A stretch of 64,000 nucleotides of DNA from Sphingomonas sp. S2-65 (GCF_021513175.1 NZ_CP090953.1:3344501-3408500); one strand, 5' to 3'. Counted from the first letter of the stretch, positions 18,395-27,390 are shown. Numbers and translations are program-made. Notes: a model not told the origin generated them from the letters alone.

Positions 18395-19291
18395 TCAGGG
18401 GGCGAGCACCTCGAGCGTGGTGGTGTAGCTGATCCGGCGGCCACGCGGCATGCCACGACCGGGTCCACCGGTACCACCCTGGCCGGCAGCGGGTCCGCCC
18501 TGGCCAGCACCAGGACCCCCGGCACCGGGACCTTCGCCCTCGGGGCGGGGCGCGTTCGGCGTGACGTTCATCCAATACATGCCCGCCTGCGGCCAGGTGA
18601 TGCTCACCTTGCCCTGCGCGTCGGTGCGCAGGTCCATCTGCTTCAGAGCGTCGCGGTAGCGGATGCCGCCGGGGATGGCGGTCACGTACAGGTTCGCCCC
18701 CGGCTTGCCATCGACCAGGAACTGGAAGGTTGCCGCCTCGCCAGCAACCAGGTCGTTGGGATGTGTCACCGGCACCAGCTCCAGGCCCTTGCCGGTGGGT
18801 TTGAACACGGTGTTGGTCGGCGCGCCCTGCGTCACGAAGATCTCGTTGCGGGCATAGCTTTCGCTGGTCTGCACGTCCGTGGCGCCCGCCGGGATCGCGC
18901 TGGCCAGCGTGTCGTGGGTGGTGCCGCGCGGCAGCATCTTGGTCTCGCCGTTCAGCTTGTAGCTGCCGAACACGCCCTGGTTGACCGTGCCGATGCGATA
19001 CGTGCCCTGCTGCGTCAGGTGCACGTCGAAGGTCGCGCGGTAGCGGCCAATGCTGTGGTTCTCGACCTTGCCCTCGCTGCCGTCGGGCTGGGTCACGGTC
19101 GGTAGCGCACGGAACGGCTGGTGGTCGAAATAGAACAGGTCGTTCGACACCGCGGCGTCGACCGTCACCCAATTGTCGGTGCCCGAGATCGTGGTCGAGG
19201 AGGGCAGGAACCACATGCGGTGGGCCAGCGCCGCCGGCGCCGCGACCGCTGCCATCGCAGCTACGGCGAGAAGGGGAGTGCGAAGGTTCAT
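18395..19291 (-). CDS. DUF4198 periplasmic protein with Gly-rich tail
   Basis: A 298-aa exported protein. The signal peptide MNLRTPLLAVAAMAAVAAPAALA is followed directly by HRMWFLPSSTTISG, the N-terminal His-containing start of mature DUF4198 (cobalt/nickel-transport-like, GM domain) proteins. The middle has a carboxypeptidase-regulatory-like beta fold (GKVSITWPQAGMYWMNVTP). About 35 residues near the C-terminus are Gly/Pro/Gln-rich low complexity before RISYTTTLEVLAP. The exposed N-terminal His suggests metal binding (inference). It is in the flavinylation operon, 19 bp after DUF2271. Confidence 0.87.
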   Translation of the reverse strand: MNLRTPLLAVAAMAAVAAPAALAHRMWFLPSSTTISGTDNWVTVDAAVSNDLFYFDHQPFRALPTVTQPDGSEGKVENHSIGRYRATFDVHLTQQGTYRIGTVNQGVFGSYKLNGETKMLPRGTTHDTLASAIPAGATDVQTSESYARNEIFVTQGAPTNTVFKPTGKGLELVPVTHPNDLVAGEAATFQFLVDGKPGANLYVTAIPGGIRYRDALKQMDLRTDAQGKVSITWPQAGMYWMNVTPNAPRPEGEGPGAGGPGAGQGGPAAGQGGTGGPGRGMPRGRRISYTTTLEVLAP

Positions 19292-19310
19292 GGGATACGG
19301 TCCTTCCGGG

Positions 19311-19835
19311 TTAGCGCTTGAGCGTAAACGAGACGGCGCCCAGCTCGGTCGAGCCCTTGAGCGCGCCCTTGGCGGCGGTGCCGTTCCAACTGAACGGGAG
19401 GCGTACCATCTCGCGGCCGCCGACTTCGCGGGCGGCCTCGACCACCAGCGTGTATTCGCCCGGGGTCAGCCGCGGCATGCTGCCACGCCCGCCGACCAGT
19501 TGCAGCCGCTGCGTGCCGGGGGCGCGGGTCGCGCCGCTCACTCCGTCGGCGGGGAAGGTCATGCCGCGCCCGCTGGTGCGCCACCACTGTCGGATATCGC
19601 GCAGCCACTTGGTGCCTTCGCCACCGCGCTTGTCGACATCGTACCAGACCGACAGCGTGCGCGGCGTGGTCCCGGTCTTCTCCAGCCACACCGCGACGTA
19701 GGGCTTGTGGTACTCGGCGACCCGCAGCCGCGGGATCTCGACTGACAGGTCGAGCGTCTGCGCACCGGCTGCGGCGGGAAACAGGCTGCCGGCTCCGATC
19801 GCGGCGGCGGTAAGTCCGGTCAGGCGGATATGCAT
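19311..19835 (-). CDS. DUF2271 periplasmic protein with flavinylation motif
   Basis: A 174-aa exported protein of the DUF2271 family. The signal peptide ends GAQ around residue 26, then comes LDLSVEIPRLRVAEYHKPYVAVWLE and WYDVDKRGGEGTKWLRDIRQWW. Residues 97-103 read DGVSGAT, which fits the ApbE acceptor consensus (D-x-x-S/T-G-A-T as in NqrC and RnfG), so Thr103 is a predicted site of covalent FMN. It lies between PepSY and DUF4198, with apbE three genes on in the same operon. It is probably a soluble periplasmic electron carrier. Confidence 0.88.
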   Translation of the reverse strand: MHIRLTGLTAAAIGAGSLFPAAAGAQTLDLSVEIPRLRVAEYHKPYVAVWLEKTGTTPRTLSVWYDVDKRGGEGTKWLRDIRQWWRTSGRGMTFPADGVSGATRAPGTQRLQLVGGRGSMPRLTPGEYTLVVEAAREVGGREMVRLPFSWNGTAAKGALKGSTELGAVSFTLKR

Positions 19836-19848
19836 GGTTCGGCCTCGT

Positions 19849-20490
19849 TCAATGGATGAGGAAAATGGCGATGAGCGCAGGGATGACGAGCCCCATGCCG
19901 ACCAGCGGCCAGGTGCTCTTGCGATGCTTCGAGTGCATCTGCAGCAGCACCAGTCCGGTCATCGTGAAGATGATGCAGGCGAGCACGAAGATGTCGATGA
20001 ACCACTTCCACGCGGTGCCGGCGTTGCGCCCTTTGTGGAGGTCGTTGAGATAGGCGATCCAGCCGCGCGAGCTGCGCTCGCTGGTCACCGCACCGGTTTC
20101 CCGGTCGATCGCCACCCAACCGTCACCACCGGGGCGGGGCAGGGCAAGGTAGATTTCGTCCGCCGACCATTCCGCGGTCCCCTGGGCGGGCATGTCGAGC
20201 GCGCCTTCGACGAAGCGCGTGACCTCGCCGGGAAGCGGCTTCTTCGCGTCGGCGGCATTGTCGGGGCGCACCTGTGTCAGCAGCGGCGCCGGCAGTTGGG
20301 CCTTTCGCTCCACCGATTGCGGCGATCCCTCGATGTCGGCGGCGTGGTTCAGCGTGAAGCCGGTAAGCGCGAACAGCAGCAGCCCGATCAGGCTGATAGC
20401 GGAGCTCATCCAATGCCAGGTATGGAGCTGCTTCAGCCAGAAGCTTTTCCGGCTACGCTTGCGGGGAGCCGGGGCGGCGCTTGCTTGCAT
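19849..20490 (-). CDS. PepSY-associated transmembrane protein
   Basis: A 213-aa inner-membrane protein. TM1 is ISLIGLLLFALTGFTLNHA (~residues 33-52), followed by a periplasmic PepSY-like domain (~residues 60-145; DGWVAIDRETGAVTSERSSRGWIAYLNDLHKG). Then come TM2 and TM3 near the end (FIDIFVLACIIFTMTGLVLL and WPLVGMGLVIPALIAIFLIH). The His pairs near the membrane (KQLHTWHWMSS and LHKGRN) fit haem- or quinone-linked ferric-reductase-like proteins. The start MQASAAPAPRKR was chosen as the ATG nearest the operator. It is the first gene of the PepSY-DUF2271-DUF4198-apbE operon. Confidence 0.87.
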   Translation of the reverse strand: MQASAAPAPRKRSRKSFWLKQLHTWHWMSSAISLIGLLLFALTGFTLNHAADIEGSPQSVERKAQLPAPLLTQVRPDNAADAKKPLPGEVTRFVEGALDMPAQGTAEWSADEIYLALPRPGGDGWVAIDRETGAVTSERSSRGWIAYLNDLHKGRNAGTAWKWFIDIFVLACIIFTMTGLVLLQMHSKHRKSTWPLVGMGLVIPALIAIFLIH

Positions 20491-20531
20491 CGAGGGGACG
20501 TTGCTCGTTCGTTTCGGGTATCCATCGGTAA

Positions 20532-20546
20532 CGCGAACGATTCGCA
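20532..20546. promoter_or_regulatory. Dyad matching the receptor operator, candidate Fur-type box
   Basis: CGCGAACGATTCGCA differs from the 13631 dyad (TGCGA-N5-TCGCA) by one base in the arms and is followed by ATTGCAA. It stands 41 bases before the PepSY start codon, the same spacing as before the siderophore receptor. This suggests one iron-responsive repressor controls both units. Confidence 0.55.
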
Positions 20547-20624
20547 ATTGCAAACGCTTCCCTCTGCTCCTCACTGGTTTGGCGTAACTTTTCTAAACTT
20601 CCGATGCTGCGGATGCTGCGGGGT

Positions 20625-23600
20625 TCAGCGCCCCAGCAGCACCCGCGCCTGCCCGGCGATCTGCGCCAGCATTGCCGCGTTCGGCGTCGCAGCCTGTCGC
20701 GCGCGGCGGACCAATCCGGCGAACTGCTCCACCCGCGGCGCATGTGCCTTGAGCCACGCCTCGACTCCGACCTGGGGATCGCCATCCGGCAATCGGCTGA
20801 GGAAATCCAGGCGAAGCTGCTGGAAGTCGCGGGCAAGCCCGGCGATCAGCAACCGCTCCCACGGGTCGCCCGTGCTGATCCGCGCGGCCGTCGCCTGCGC
20901 CCAGTCGAGCCCCAGCACCTGACCAAGATGAGTAAAGGCGCGGGTAAGCTCGGTTTCGTCGATCGCGCGGCGAACCCCCAGATCGGCCAGACCGACCGCG
21001 CCGTCCATTTCAAACAGCCGTACCACCTTGCCGACCAGCTCCGCCGGCGCACCGGCGGCCTCCAGCCTGGCGGCGATGCGCCCGCTCTGTGCCTTCACCT
21101 CGTCAAGCAGCAGCGCCTTGGCCTGCCGGTCGAGCGCGTCGATGCCCGGCGTCAGCCGCTCGATCATTTCGCGCGGGCTCGCCCCTGGCGGCGATGCGCG
21201 CAGCAGGTCCGCAACTTGCCCACGAACCGCGACCGCCATTTCGTCGAGCAATGCGAGGCGTGCGCCTTCGCTTATCGCCGCCGTTTCCACCGCCTCCCAG
21301 GTATCGCTCAGGCAGAACAGGCGTTCGGCGACCACGAACATCGCGGCGATATCCCCCATCGCCGCGCCTTCTTCCTCGGCGAGTTCGAAGGGATGCAGCA
21401 CGCCCAGCCGGTTCACCAGGCGATTTGCCAATTTGGTCGCGACGATCTCGTTGCGAAGCCGGTGGTCCTTGATCGCCGGGGCGAAGCGAGCCTGCATCGC
21501 CTGCGGAAACGCCGCGAGCAGATCGCCTTCCAGTTCCGGATCGTCCGACAGCTGTCGCGTCTCGATCGCATCCTGCAGCGCCAATTTGGTCGACGCCAGC
21601 AACACCGCCAGCTCGGGCCGCGTCAGCCCGCGACCGTCTTGCGCTCTGCGAAGCAGTTCCTCGTTAGAGCCCAGGCCTTCGACTGCCCGGTCGAGCCGTC
21701 CCGACGCTTCGAGTATCTCGATCACCCGCACATAGCTGGGCAGCGACACGGCGCCGTCATTCTCCATGAACGATAGCGCCAGCGTCTGTAGGCGATTGTC
21801 CTCCAGCACCAACTGCGCGACGTCGTCGGTCATCTCCGCGAGCAGTGTGTTACGATCCTCGAAGCCGAGCCTGCCTTCGATAACCTCGCGGTTCAGCGCG
21901 ATCTTGATGTTGACCTCGTTGTCCGAACAATCGACGCCTGCCGAGTTGTCGATGAAGTCGGTATTGATGCGCCCGCCCAGTCCAGCAAAGGCGATGCGCG
22001 CGGCTTGAGTCACGCCCAGATTGGCGCCCTCGCCGATCACGCGCGCCCGCACTTGCTCGCCGTTGACCCGCAGCCGGTCGTTGGCCGGGTCACCCACGTC
22101 CGAATGGCTTTCGCTCGCCGCCTTCACATAGGTGCCGATACCGCCGAACCACAGCAGGTCGATCTGCGCCTTCAGGATCGCTGTGATCAACGCAGTGGGA
22201 TCGATCTCGTCCTGGTGGAGCCCGAGCAGCGCCTGCACCTGCGGGCTGAGCGGGATGCTTTTCTCGGTACGCGCGAACACGCCGCCGCCTTGCGAGATCA
22301 TCTTGGGATCATAGTCGGCCCAGCTCGAGCGTGGCAGAGCGAACATGCGGCTACGCTCTGCCCAGCTCGCGGCAGGATCGGGATCGGGATCGAGGAAGAT
22401 GTGGCGGTGGTCGAACGCGGCGACCAGCTTGATCGCCTTGCTGAGCAGCATTCCATTGCCGAACACGTCGCCCGACATGTCGCCACAGCCGGCGACTTTC
22501 ACCGGCTCGGACTGCACGTCGACACCCATCTCTAGAAAGTGGCGGCGGACCGAGACCCAGGCGCCGCGCGCAGTGATCGCCATCGCCTTGTGATCATAGC
22601 CGTGGCTTCCGCCCGACGCGAAGGCGTCGCCCAACCAGAAGTCGCGGTCGGTAGCGATCGCATTGGCGACATCGGAGAAGGTCGCGGTGCCCTTGTCGGC
22701 TGCGACGACGAAATACGGATCGTTGCCGTCCAGAACCGTCACGCCATCGGGATGCACGACTTCACCGCCGACGATGTTGTCGGTGATCGACAGCAGCGCG
22801 CGGATGAAGATGCGGTAGCTTTCGGTTCCTTCGGCGAACCAGGCTTCCCGGTTGGTGGCCGGGGAGGGGAGCAGCTTGGGATAAAAGGCCCCCTTCGCTC
22901 CGGTCGGGACGATGACCGCGTTTTTCACGCGCTGCGCCTTCATCAGCCCCAATATCTCGGTGCGGAAATCGTCGCGACGATCGGACCAGCGCAGGCCGCC
23001 GCGTGCAACCGGGCCAGCGCGCAGGTGGATGCCCTCGACGCGCGGCGAATAGACCCAGATTTCGCGCCAGGGCAGCGGCTGGGGAAGACCTGGAACCAGC
23101 TTCGAGTCTAGCTTGAATGCCAGCGCTTCGCTCGCGGCGGGTGCGAAGGCGTTGGTGCGCAGCGTCGCCGCCACCACGCCCTTGAGCGTGCGAAGAATTC
23201 GGTCGTCGTCGATCGCGGAGACCTGGTCGAGGCCGGCATCGATCGCGCGGGTGGCGGCTTCGATCGCCGCTTCGTCCTGCCCCCGCGCCGGATCATGCGC
23301 AGCCGCGAACCGGTCGATCAGCGCAGCGGCAACTGCAGGTGCGCGGCGAAGCGCATCGACCACTGTCGCCATGCCATAGCTGAGGCCGGTCTGGCGCAGA
23401 TAGCGGAACCACGCGCGCAGCAGAATCACCGCGGCCGGCGGCATCCCGGTTTCGACGATCAGCCGATTGAACGTATCGTTCTCGGCGCTGCCCTGCAGCA
23501 CCGCCGCGATCGCGTCCTCGACCAGCTTGGGCTCGCTCGCCAGCACGCGCGACGTCGTCGCCAGCGCCACGTGGAAGTCGTGTAGGAACACACCATTGCT

Positions 23601-25232
23601 GAGCTCGGTCGGCACTTCCTCGATTACCCGGAAGCCGAAATTCTCGAAAGCCGGCACCGCGTCAGATAGCGCTAGCGCGCCACCCTGGGCATACAGCTTG
23701 ACGCGGTACTCGCCTGGGTTGCGCGGGTGCGGGGCAATGCGCACCGAACGGCTGCCGGGCGCATCCAGAGTGGCGATGCGCAGGATGTCACGCGCTGCCT
23801 CTTCGGGCGTGCTCGTTGTGCGATAAACCGGTGGGAAAGCCTGGGCGAAGCGCAGCGCCAGCCGCGTCGACGCGCTGCCCGCCTGTTCCGCGAGCGCCGC
23901 TTCCACGGCGGGGACCCACCCGCGCACCATGCGCTTCAGCCGTGCGTCGAGCGTCTCCTCATCGGGCACGGTGCCGCCACCGCGCAGATCGAGCGTGTAG
24001 CGCAGCAGCGCGACTACTCCGTCCTCCAGCGCGATCGACCAGTTGATCACCTTGGCATTCGCGGCGTTGCTCAGCATCTCGCCGATCGCCTCGCGCCGGC
24101 CGGTCGAAACGTCGTCGCGCGGCAACCACACAAAGGCGAACAGATGCCGTCCCAGCAGCGAGCGGACCAGCAACAATTTGGGCCGCGGCCGGTCGGCGAC
24201 CGACATGGTCGTCAACACCAGCCGTTCGAGCGAGTCGACGTCGAACGCCGTCGTCAGGTCGTGCGGCAGCGCGGTCATCGCGTGCGCCATCGCCTTGCCG
24301 GTATGTCCCCTCGGGTCGAAGCCGAACTTTCCTTCGAGCGTCTTCAGGCGGGCCCGAAGCACGGGGACCTCGTCGGGGGAGGCGAACAGCGCCGCACTGG
24401 TCCACAGCCCGGCGTGGATCGAAAGTCCCGTCGCCTTCGCGCCATCGGCGACCGGAAGCACGACGATGTCGAGCGGCACCCGGCGATGCACGGTGGAGAT
24501 GGCGTTGGACTTGAGGAGCAGGGGCGCTTCACCGCCAGCGTTGAAATAGGCGAGCGCCGCCAGGCGCGACGGTTCGGCGAGGATCGGCGTTTCCAGCGGG
24601 TGGCGAGCCAAACCGAGCTGGTCCGACACGCTGCCGTCCGCGTGCCATTGCTCATGTGCGAGCAGCGTCATCGCGCCGTTCGCAAACCAGTGCAGCAGCG
24701 CCGCGCCCTCGGGCGTGGTGCATCGCGCGGCATCGCCCAGGATCGTCGCCTGCAGCTGCCGCCAGCCTTCCACCGCACTGCGCACTTGTTCGAGAGTTTG
24801 TTCGATTTCGGCGATCAGCGCGCGCCGGGTGCGGGCGTCGCCGCGCTCCATTTCGATGTAGATCATCGATTCGCGGCTGCCGCCTCCGATCGAGATCAGC
24901 TTGCCCTCGCCATCGCGCTCGACCGGGATGACTGGGTGGATGATGCGGTAGATCGCGATGTCGTGCGCGGCGATGGCCGCTGCGATCGAATCGACCAGGA
25001 ACGGGCGGTCGTCATTGACCACCGCCAGGCGCATGCGGCGCCGTTCTTCGTCCAGATAGGTCTCCAGCCGGATCTGCGGCTTTCCCGGCGGACGGACCGC
25101 CGCCGTCTCGGCGACGTACAGCGCGGCATCGGCGCGCTCGCCCTCGTCCAGTCCTTCCAACTCTCCCGGCAACGCTCCCTCGAGCAGCCGTGCCTCGAAC
25201 GCCTGCGTCAGCGACGTCATCATGTTTTTCAT
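20625..25232 (-). CDS. NAD-specific glutamate dehydrogenase (large, GDH-180 class)
   Basis: About 1535 aa, the giant bacterial NAD-GDH family that deaminates glutamate to 2-oxoglutarate for catabolism. The N-terminal ~700 residues hold ACT-like regulatory modules (FLVDSIAAAIAAHDIAIYRIIHPVIPVERD). The catalytic core has GPVARGGLRWSDRRDDFRTEILGLMKAQRVKNAVIVPTGAKGAF with the substrate-binding Lys. The NAD domain has KVAGCGDMSGDVFGNGML, RARVIGEGANLGVTQAARI and INTDFIDNSAGVDCSDNEVNIKI. The C-terminal helical region ends QAATPNAAMLAQIAGQARVLLGR. The start MKNMMTSLTQAFEARL was preferred; an upstream in-frame start adds 12 residues. It stands alone. Confidence 0.96.
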   Translation of the reverse strand: MKNMMTSLTQAFEARLLEGALPGELEGLDEGERADAALYVAETAAVRPPGKPQIRLETYLDEERRRMRLAVVNDDRPFLVDSIAAAIAAHDIAIYRIIHPVIPVERDGEGKLISIGGGSRESMIYIEMERGDARTRRALIAEIEQTLEQVRSAVEGWRQLQATILGDAARCTTPEGAALLHWFANGAMTLLAHEQWHADGSVSDQLGLARHPLETPILAEPSRLAALAYFNAGGEAPLLLKSNAISTVHRRVPLDIVVLPVADGAKATGLSIHAGLWTSAALFASPDEVPVLRARLKTLEGKFGFDPRGHTGKAMAHAMTALPHDLTTAFDVDSLERLVLTTMSVADRPRPKLLLVRSLLGRHLFAFVWLPRDDVSTGRREAIGEMLSNAANAKVINWSIALEDGVVALLRYTLDLRGGGTVPDEETLDARLKRMVRGWVPAVEAALAEQAGSASTRLALRFAQAFPPVYRTTSTPEEAARDILRIATLDAPGSRSVRIAPHPRNPGEYRVKLYAQGGALALSDAVPAFENFGFRVIEEVPTELSNGVFLHDFHVALATTSRVLASEPKLVEDAIAAVLQGSAENDTFNRLIVETGMPPAAVILLRAWFRYLRQTGLSYGMATVVDALRRAPAVAAALIDRFAAAHDPARGQDEAAIEAATRAIDAGLDQVSAIDDDRILRTLKGVVAATLRTNAFAPAASEALAFKLDSKLVPGLPQPLPWREIWVYSPRVEGIHLRAGPVARGGLRWSDRRDDFRTEILGLMKAQRVKNAVIVPTGAKGAFYPKLLPSPATNREAWFAEGTESYRIFIRALLSITDNIVGGEVVHPDGVTVLDGNDPYFVVAADKGTATFSDVANAIATDRDFWLGDAFASGGSHGYDHKAMAITARGAWVSVRRHFLEMGVDVQSEPVKVAGCGDMSGDVFGNGMLLSKAIKLVAAFDHRHIFLDPDPDPAASWAERSRMFALPRSSWADYDPKMISQGGGVFARTEKSIPLSPQVQALLGLHQDEIDPTALITAILKAQIDLLWFGGIGTYVKAASESHSDVGDPANDRLRVNGEQVRARVIGEGANLGVTQAARIAFAGLGGRINTDFIDNSAGVDCSDNEVNIKIALNREVIEGRLGFEDRNTLLAEMTDDVAQLVLEDNRLQTLALSFMENDGAVSLPSYVRVIEILEASGRLDRAVEGLGSNEELLRRAQDGRGLTRPELAVLLASTKLALQDAIETRQLSDDPELEGDLLAAFPQAMQARFAPAIKDHRLRNEIVATKLANRLVNRLGVLHPFELAEEEGAAMGDIAAMFVVAERLFCLSDTWEAVETAAISEGARLALLDEMAVAVRGQVADLLRASPPGASPREMIERLTPGIDALDRQAKALLLDEVKAQSGRIAARLEAAGAPAELVGKVVRLFEMDGAVGLADLGVRRAIDETELTRAFTHLGQVLGLDWAQATAARISTGDPWERLLIAGLARDFQQLRLDFLSRLPDGDPQVGVEAWLKAHAPRVEQFAGLVRRARQAATPNAAMLAQIAGQARVLLGR

Positions 25233-25304
25233 GCGCGCTGCTATGCTCCCCTGGATTCTGGACCTCAAGGCTTGAGCTGCGGAAAAAGGTCCGCGCGAGG
25301 GGCG

Positions 25305-26567
25305 CTAGGCGGCTGCCGTGCGCATCACGCGTTGAGTGAGGGCAGCGTCGTCCTCCATCTTCGCGACGATGTCCAAGCCCCGCTCTCCGGCACGCGCCAG
25401 CAGCACCACGAAGTCGCCGGCCATTCCATCAGAGGCGATCTCGACATGGGCGAGGGGCGGGCGGCTCCGCAGCTCGGCAGCGGCGCGGGCGAAGAGGTCG
25501 GTCTTGGCTGCGGGCCGGCGGTGCTCCCGTTCCGCCTTGACGATCGCCTTGATCCCGCCCTCGGCGTTTTCCAGGAACCCGCGCAGCCCGCGCAAGGGGA
25601 TCGCGTTGCGCTTGGCGTGGCTCAGCACGGCGGCGAACTCGGTAACCCGCGTCTTGTCATATTCTGATCCGAAGACGAGCTTGATCGGCGGGGTCATCGG
25701 CGCGCGGGACTGGAGGGTCAGCTCGGCATCCTTCAACAGCCTCAGATATCCGTCGCGGTCGCGTTCGGTGGCGAGTGCGAAATCATAGGCATGCCCGAGC
25801 GCGCGATACAGCGCGACTCGGCTGCGCGTGTCCGAAGTCCGCGCCGCCGCGGCCGATTCGCGGGCCACCATCAGCTGATCGGTCAGCGACTCAGGTGCAC
25901 TTTCGGCGAGCGGCTGGTCATCCGCGGCGTCGATCCCGGCGCTGGGGCCATCCGCCCACACGGGAGCCGATACCGGCATGCTCGGCGCGGAGCGGCGCGA
26001 GGCATCGACCTCGGCATTCAGCCGCGCCTGCGTCTCGGCGTCGACAAGCTCTTTCCAGTTGATGACGCCATAGATGAAGTCGATTGTGTCCTCATCCGAC
26101 GAGAACGGCATCAGGATGCCGCGGTACAGCGTGTTGTGTCCGCGCTGGCCGACGAACTCCGCTTCGAAGCCGATCGGCGCGCGATTGGCGATGATCTGGA
26201 GATAATGATCGGTCAGCCGCGACAGCAGCGACCGGCTCGGTACTTCGGCAACGCGCCGGATCGACGGGGTGAAGCCGCACTCCTCGCGCAGCGCGGTCCC
26301 GAGATAACGGATTTCGGGATCCTCCACCCCGCGGCTGAAGTCGAGGAGCACGCTGTTGGGCCCGAAATCGGCGATGTTGCCTGGGTGCAGGTCCTCGATC
26401 GATGGATAGGAACGCCCGTGCAGCAGCGACACCCAGTAATTATAGGCGCGGACATGCATCCGCCGCTCGTCGGTGCCGATTTCCAGCGGACGATCCGTGA
26501 CGGCTTCGTCCGTTTCGACATCGGGATGCGAGTCGAAAGGATCGTTCATGCCGCGGGCCATATCCAT
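25305..26567 (-). CDS. PAS-domain-like protein (PAS_5 type)
   Basis: About 420 aa. Residues ~30-190 (RRMHVRAYNYWVSLLHGRSYPSIEDLHPGNIADFGPNSVLLDFSRG, then GILMPFSSDEDTIDFIYGVINWKEL) resemble the PAS_5 family found in many alphaproteobacterial proteins of unknown role. A Pro/Ala-rich linker follows, then a helical C-terminal half with the conserved KLVFGSEYDKTRVTEFAAVLSHAKRNAIPLRGLRGFLENAEGGIKAIVKAE. No kinase, HTH or membrane segment is seen. GGAG lies nine bases before the ATG used; an internal ATG six codons on is possible. It is 72 bp downstream of nothing coding on its strand, so it is likely monocistronic. Confidence 0.7.
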   Translation of the reverse strand: MDMARGMNDPFDSHPDVETDEAVTDRPLEIGTDERRMHVRAYNYWVSLLHGRSYPSIEDLHPGNIADFGPNSVLLDFSRGVEDPEIRYLGTALREECGFTPSIRRVAEVPSRSLLSRLTDHYLQIIANRAPIGFEAEFVGQRGHNTLYRGILMPFSSDEDTIDFIYGVINWKELVDAETQARLNAEVDASRRSAPSMPVSAPVWADGPSAGIDAADDQPLAESAPESLTDQLMVARESAAAARTSDTRSRVALYRALGHAYDFALATERDRDGYLRLLKDAELTLQSRAPMTPPIKLVFGSEYDKTRVTEFAAVLSHAKRNAIPLRGLRGFLENAEGGIKAIVKAEREHRRPAAKTDLFARAAAELRSRPPLAHVEIASDGMAGDFVVLLARAGERGLDIVAKMEDDAALTQRVMRTAAA

Positions 26568-26752
26568 GCACGTGCTCCACTCCGGGCAACCGCCCGCTAA
26601 CCTAGTCGGCGGGTTGTGCACGCTGCGTGGTAAATGACGCGTAAAGCGCGCGGGCGAAAGTTACGGAGCACGATCAGCGTACGGGCCGCTTGTCAGCGCC
26701 GATTCATGCTGGTAAGCGCGCCGCTCTTTCCGGACGCAATCGTGTCCGGCAG

Positions 26753-26828
26753 GCCGCTTTAGCTCAGTTGGTAGAGCATCGCATTCGTAATGCGGGGGTC
26801 ACAGGTTCGAGTCCTGTAAGCGGCACCA
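26753..26828 (+). tRNA. tRNA-Thr (anticodon CGT)
   Basis: A complete cloverleaf: acceptor GCCGCTT pairing with AAGCGGC, D-arm GCTCAGTTGGTAGAGC, and anticodon arm TCGCA-TTCGTAA-TGCGG with CGT at 26786-26788, which reads ACG threonine codons. The T-arm is ACAGGTTCGAGTCCTGT. CCA is encoded at the 3' end. A truncated integrase gene follows in the same orientation, so the 3' end of this tRNA probably served as an attachment site. Confidence 0.97.
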
Positions 26829-26915
26829 GCACATAACTAGAACATCTCTAGAAACCGTGCAATTCTGCGGTAGTATGGGCGCTACGCGGTCCCATATTTT
26901 CTCATTATGGTTCGC

Positions 26916-26954
26916 CGTGGCCCACGCAAAAGGGGCCACAAAACGTGGGCCACG
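26916..26954. repeat. Inverted repeat ahead of the integrase remnant
   Basis: CGTGGCCCACG (26916-26926) and CGTGGGCCACG (26944-26954) are perfect 11-bp inverted copies with a 17-bp spacer, which itself contains a third GGGGCCACA. Repeated GGCCAC words just upstream of a tRNA-linked integrase are what arm-type integrase binding sites would look like; this role is inference. Confidence 0.6.
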
Positions 26955-26977
26955 AACATGCAAGGAGGCGTGGCGCC

Positions 26978-27205
26978 ATGCTTGCCGTGGTGCAGGTTCA
27001 GGCGCTCAAACCGGCAGCCCGGCCGTTCAAGGTTTTCGATTCGGCAGGCCTCTACCTGCTCGTCCAGCCGTCCGGGGCGCTGCTCTGGCGCTTCCGCTAT
27101 CGTTGCTGTGGGATCGAGCGGAAGCTCTCGCTCGGCAGCTTCCCTCAGGTGACCCTGTCGCAGGCGCGCCGGAAGCGCGAAGGCCCGCACGGCGCAACTT
27201 CCTGA
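26978..27205 (+). pseudogene. Truncated tyrosine recombinase/integrase (DUF4102 N-terminal part)
   Basis: A 75-aa remnant: ALKPAARPFKVFDSAGLYLLVQPSGALLWRFRYRCCGIERKLSLGSFPQVTLSQARRKRE. This is the DUF4102 arm-DNA-binding domain of P4-type integrases, which are normally about 400 aa. The reading frame runs out after GPHGATS, and no core-binding or catalytic (R-H-R-Y) domain follows. A good AAGGAGG sits nine bases before the ATG. It lies 150 bp after tRNA-Thr, the normal place for such an integrase, and marks an old island insertion. Confidence 0.85.
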
Positions 27206-27390
27206 GATTTGTTCTCGATCGCCGGCCGTTGCCGGCATTGACATGCGATTCTTGATGCGTGCTTCGAATAGCGCCGCAGCACGTGCTCGTGGTCTCGTCC
27301 GTCACCCTGCCGCGCCTTCGCCCGCACATCAGGATATGACCGGAGGCTCGCCTTAACGGATTTGCGTCGTCACCTAGCTAGTCGCCTGGC

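Noticed and set aside
26837..26851. CTAGA-N5-TCTAG inverted repeat right after tRNA-Thr as a terminator or recombination core
   Set aside because: The stem is only 5 bp with no T-run, and no second copy was found to support an attachment site.
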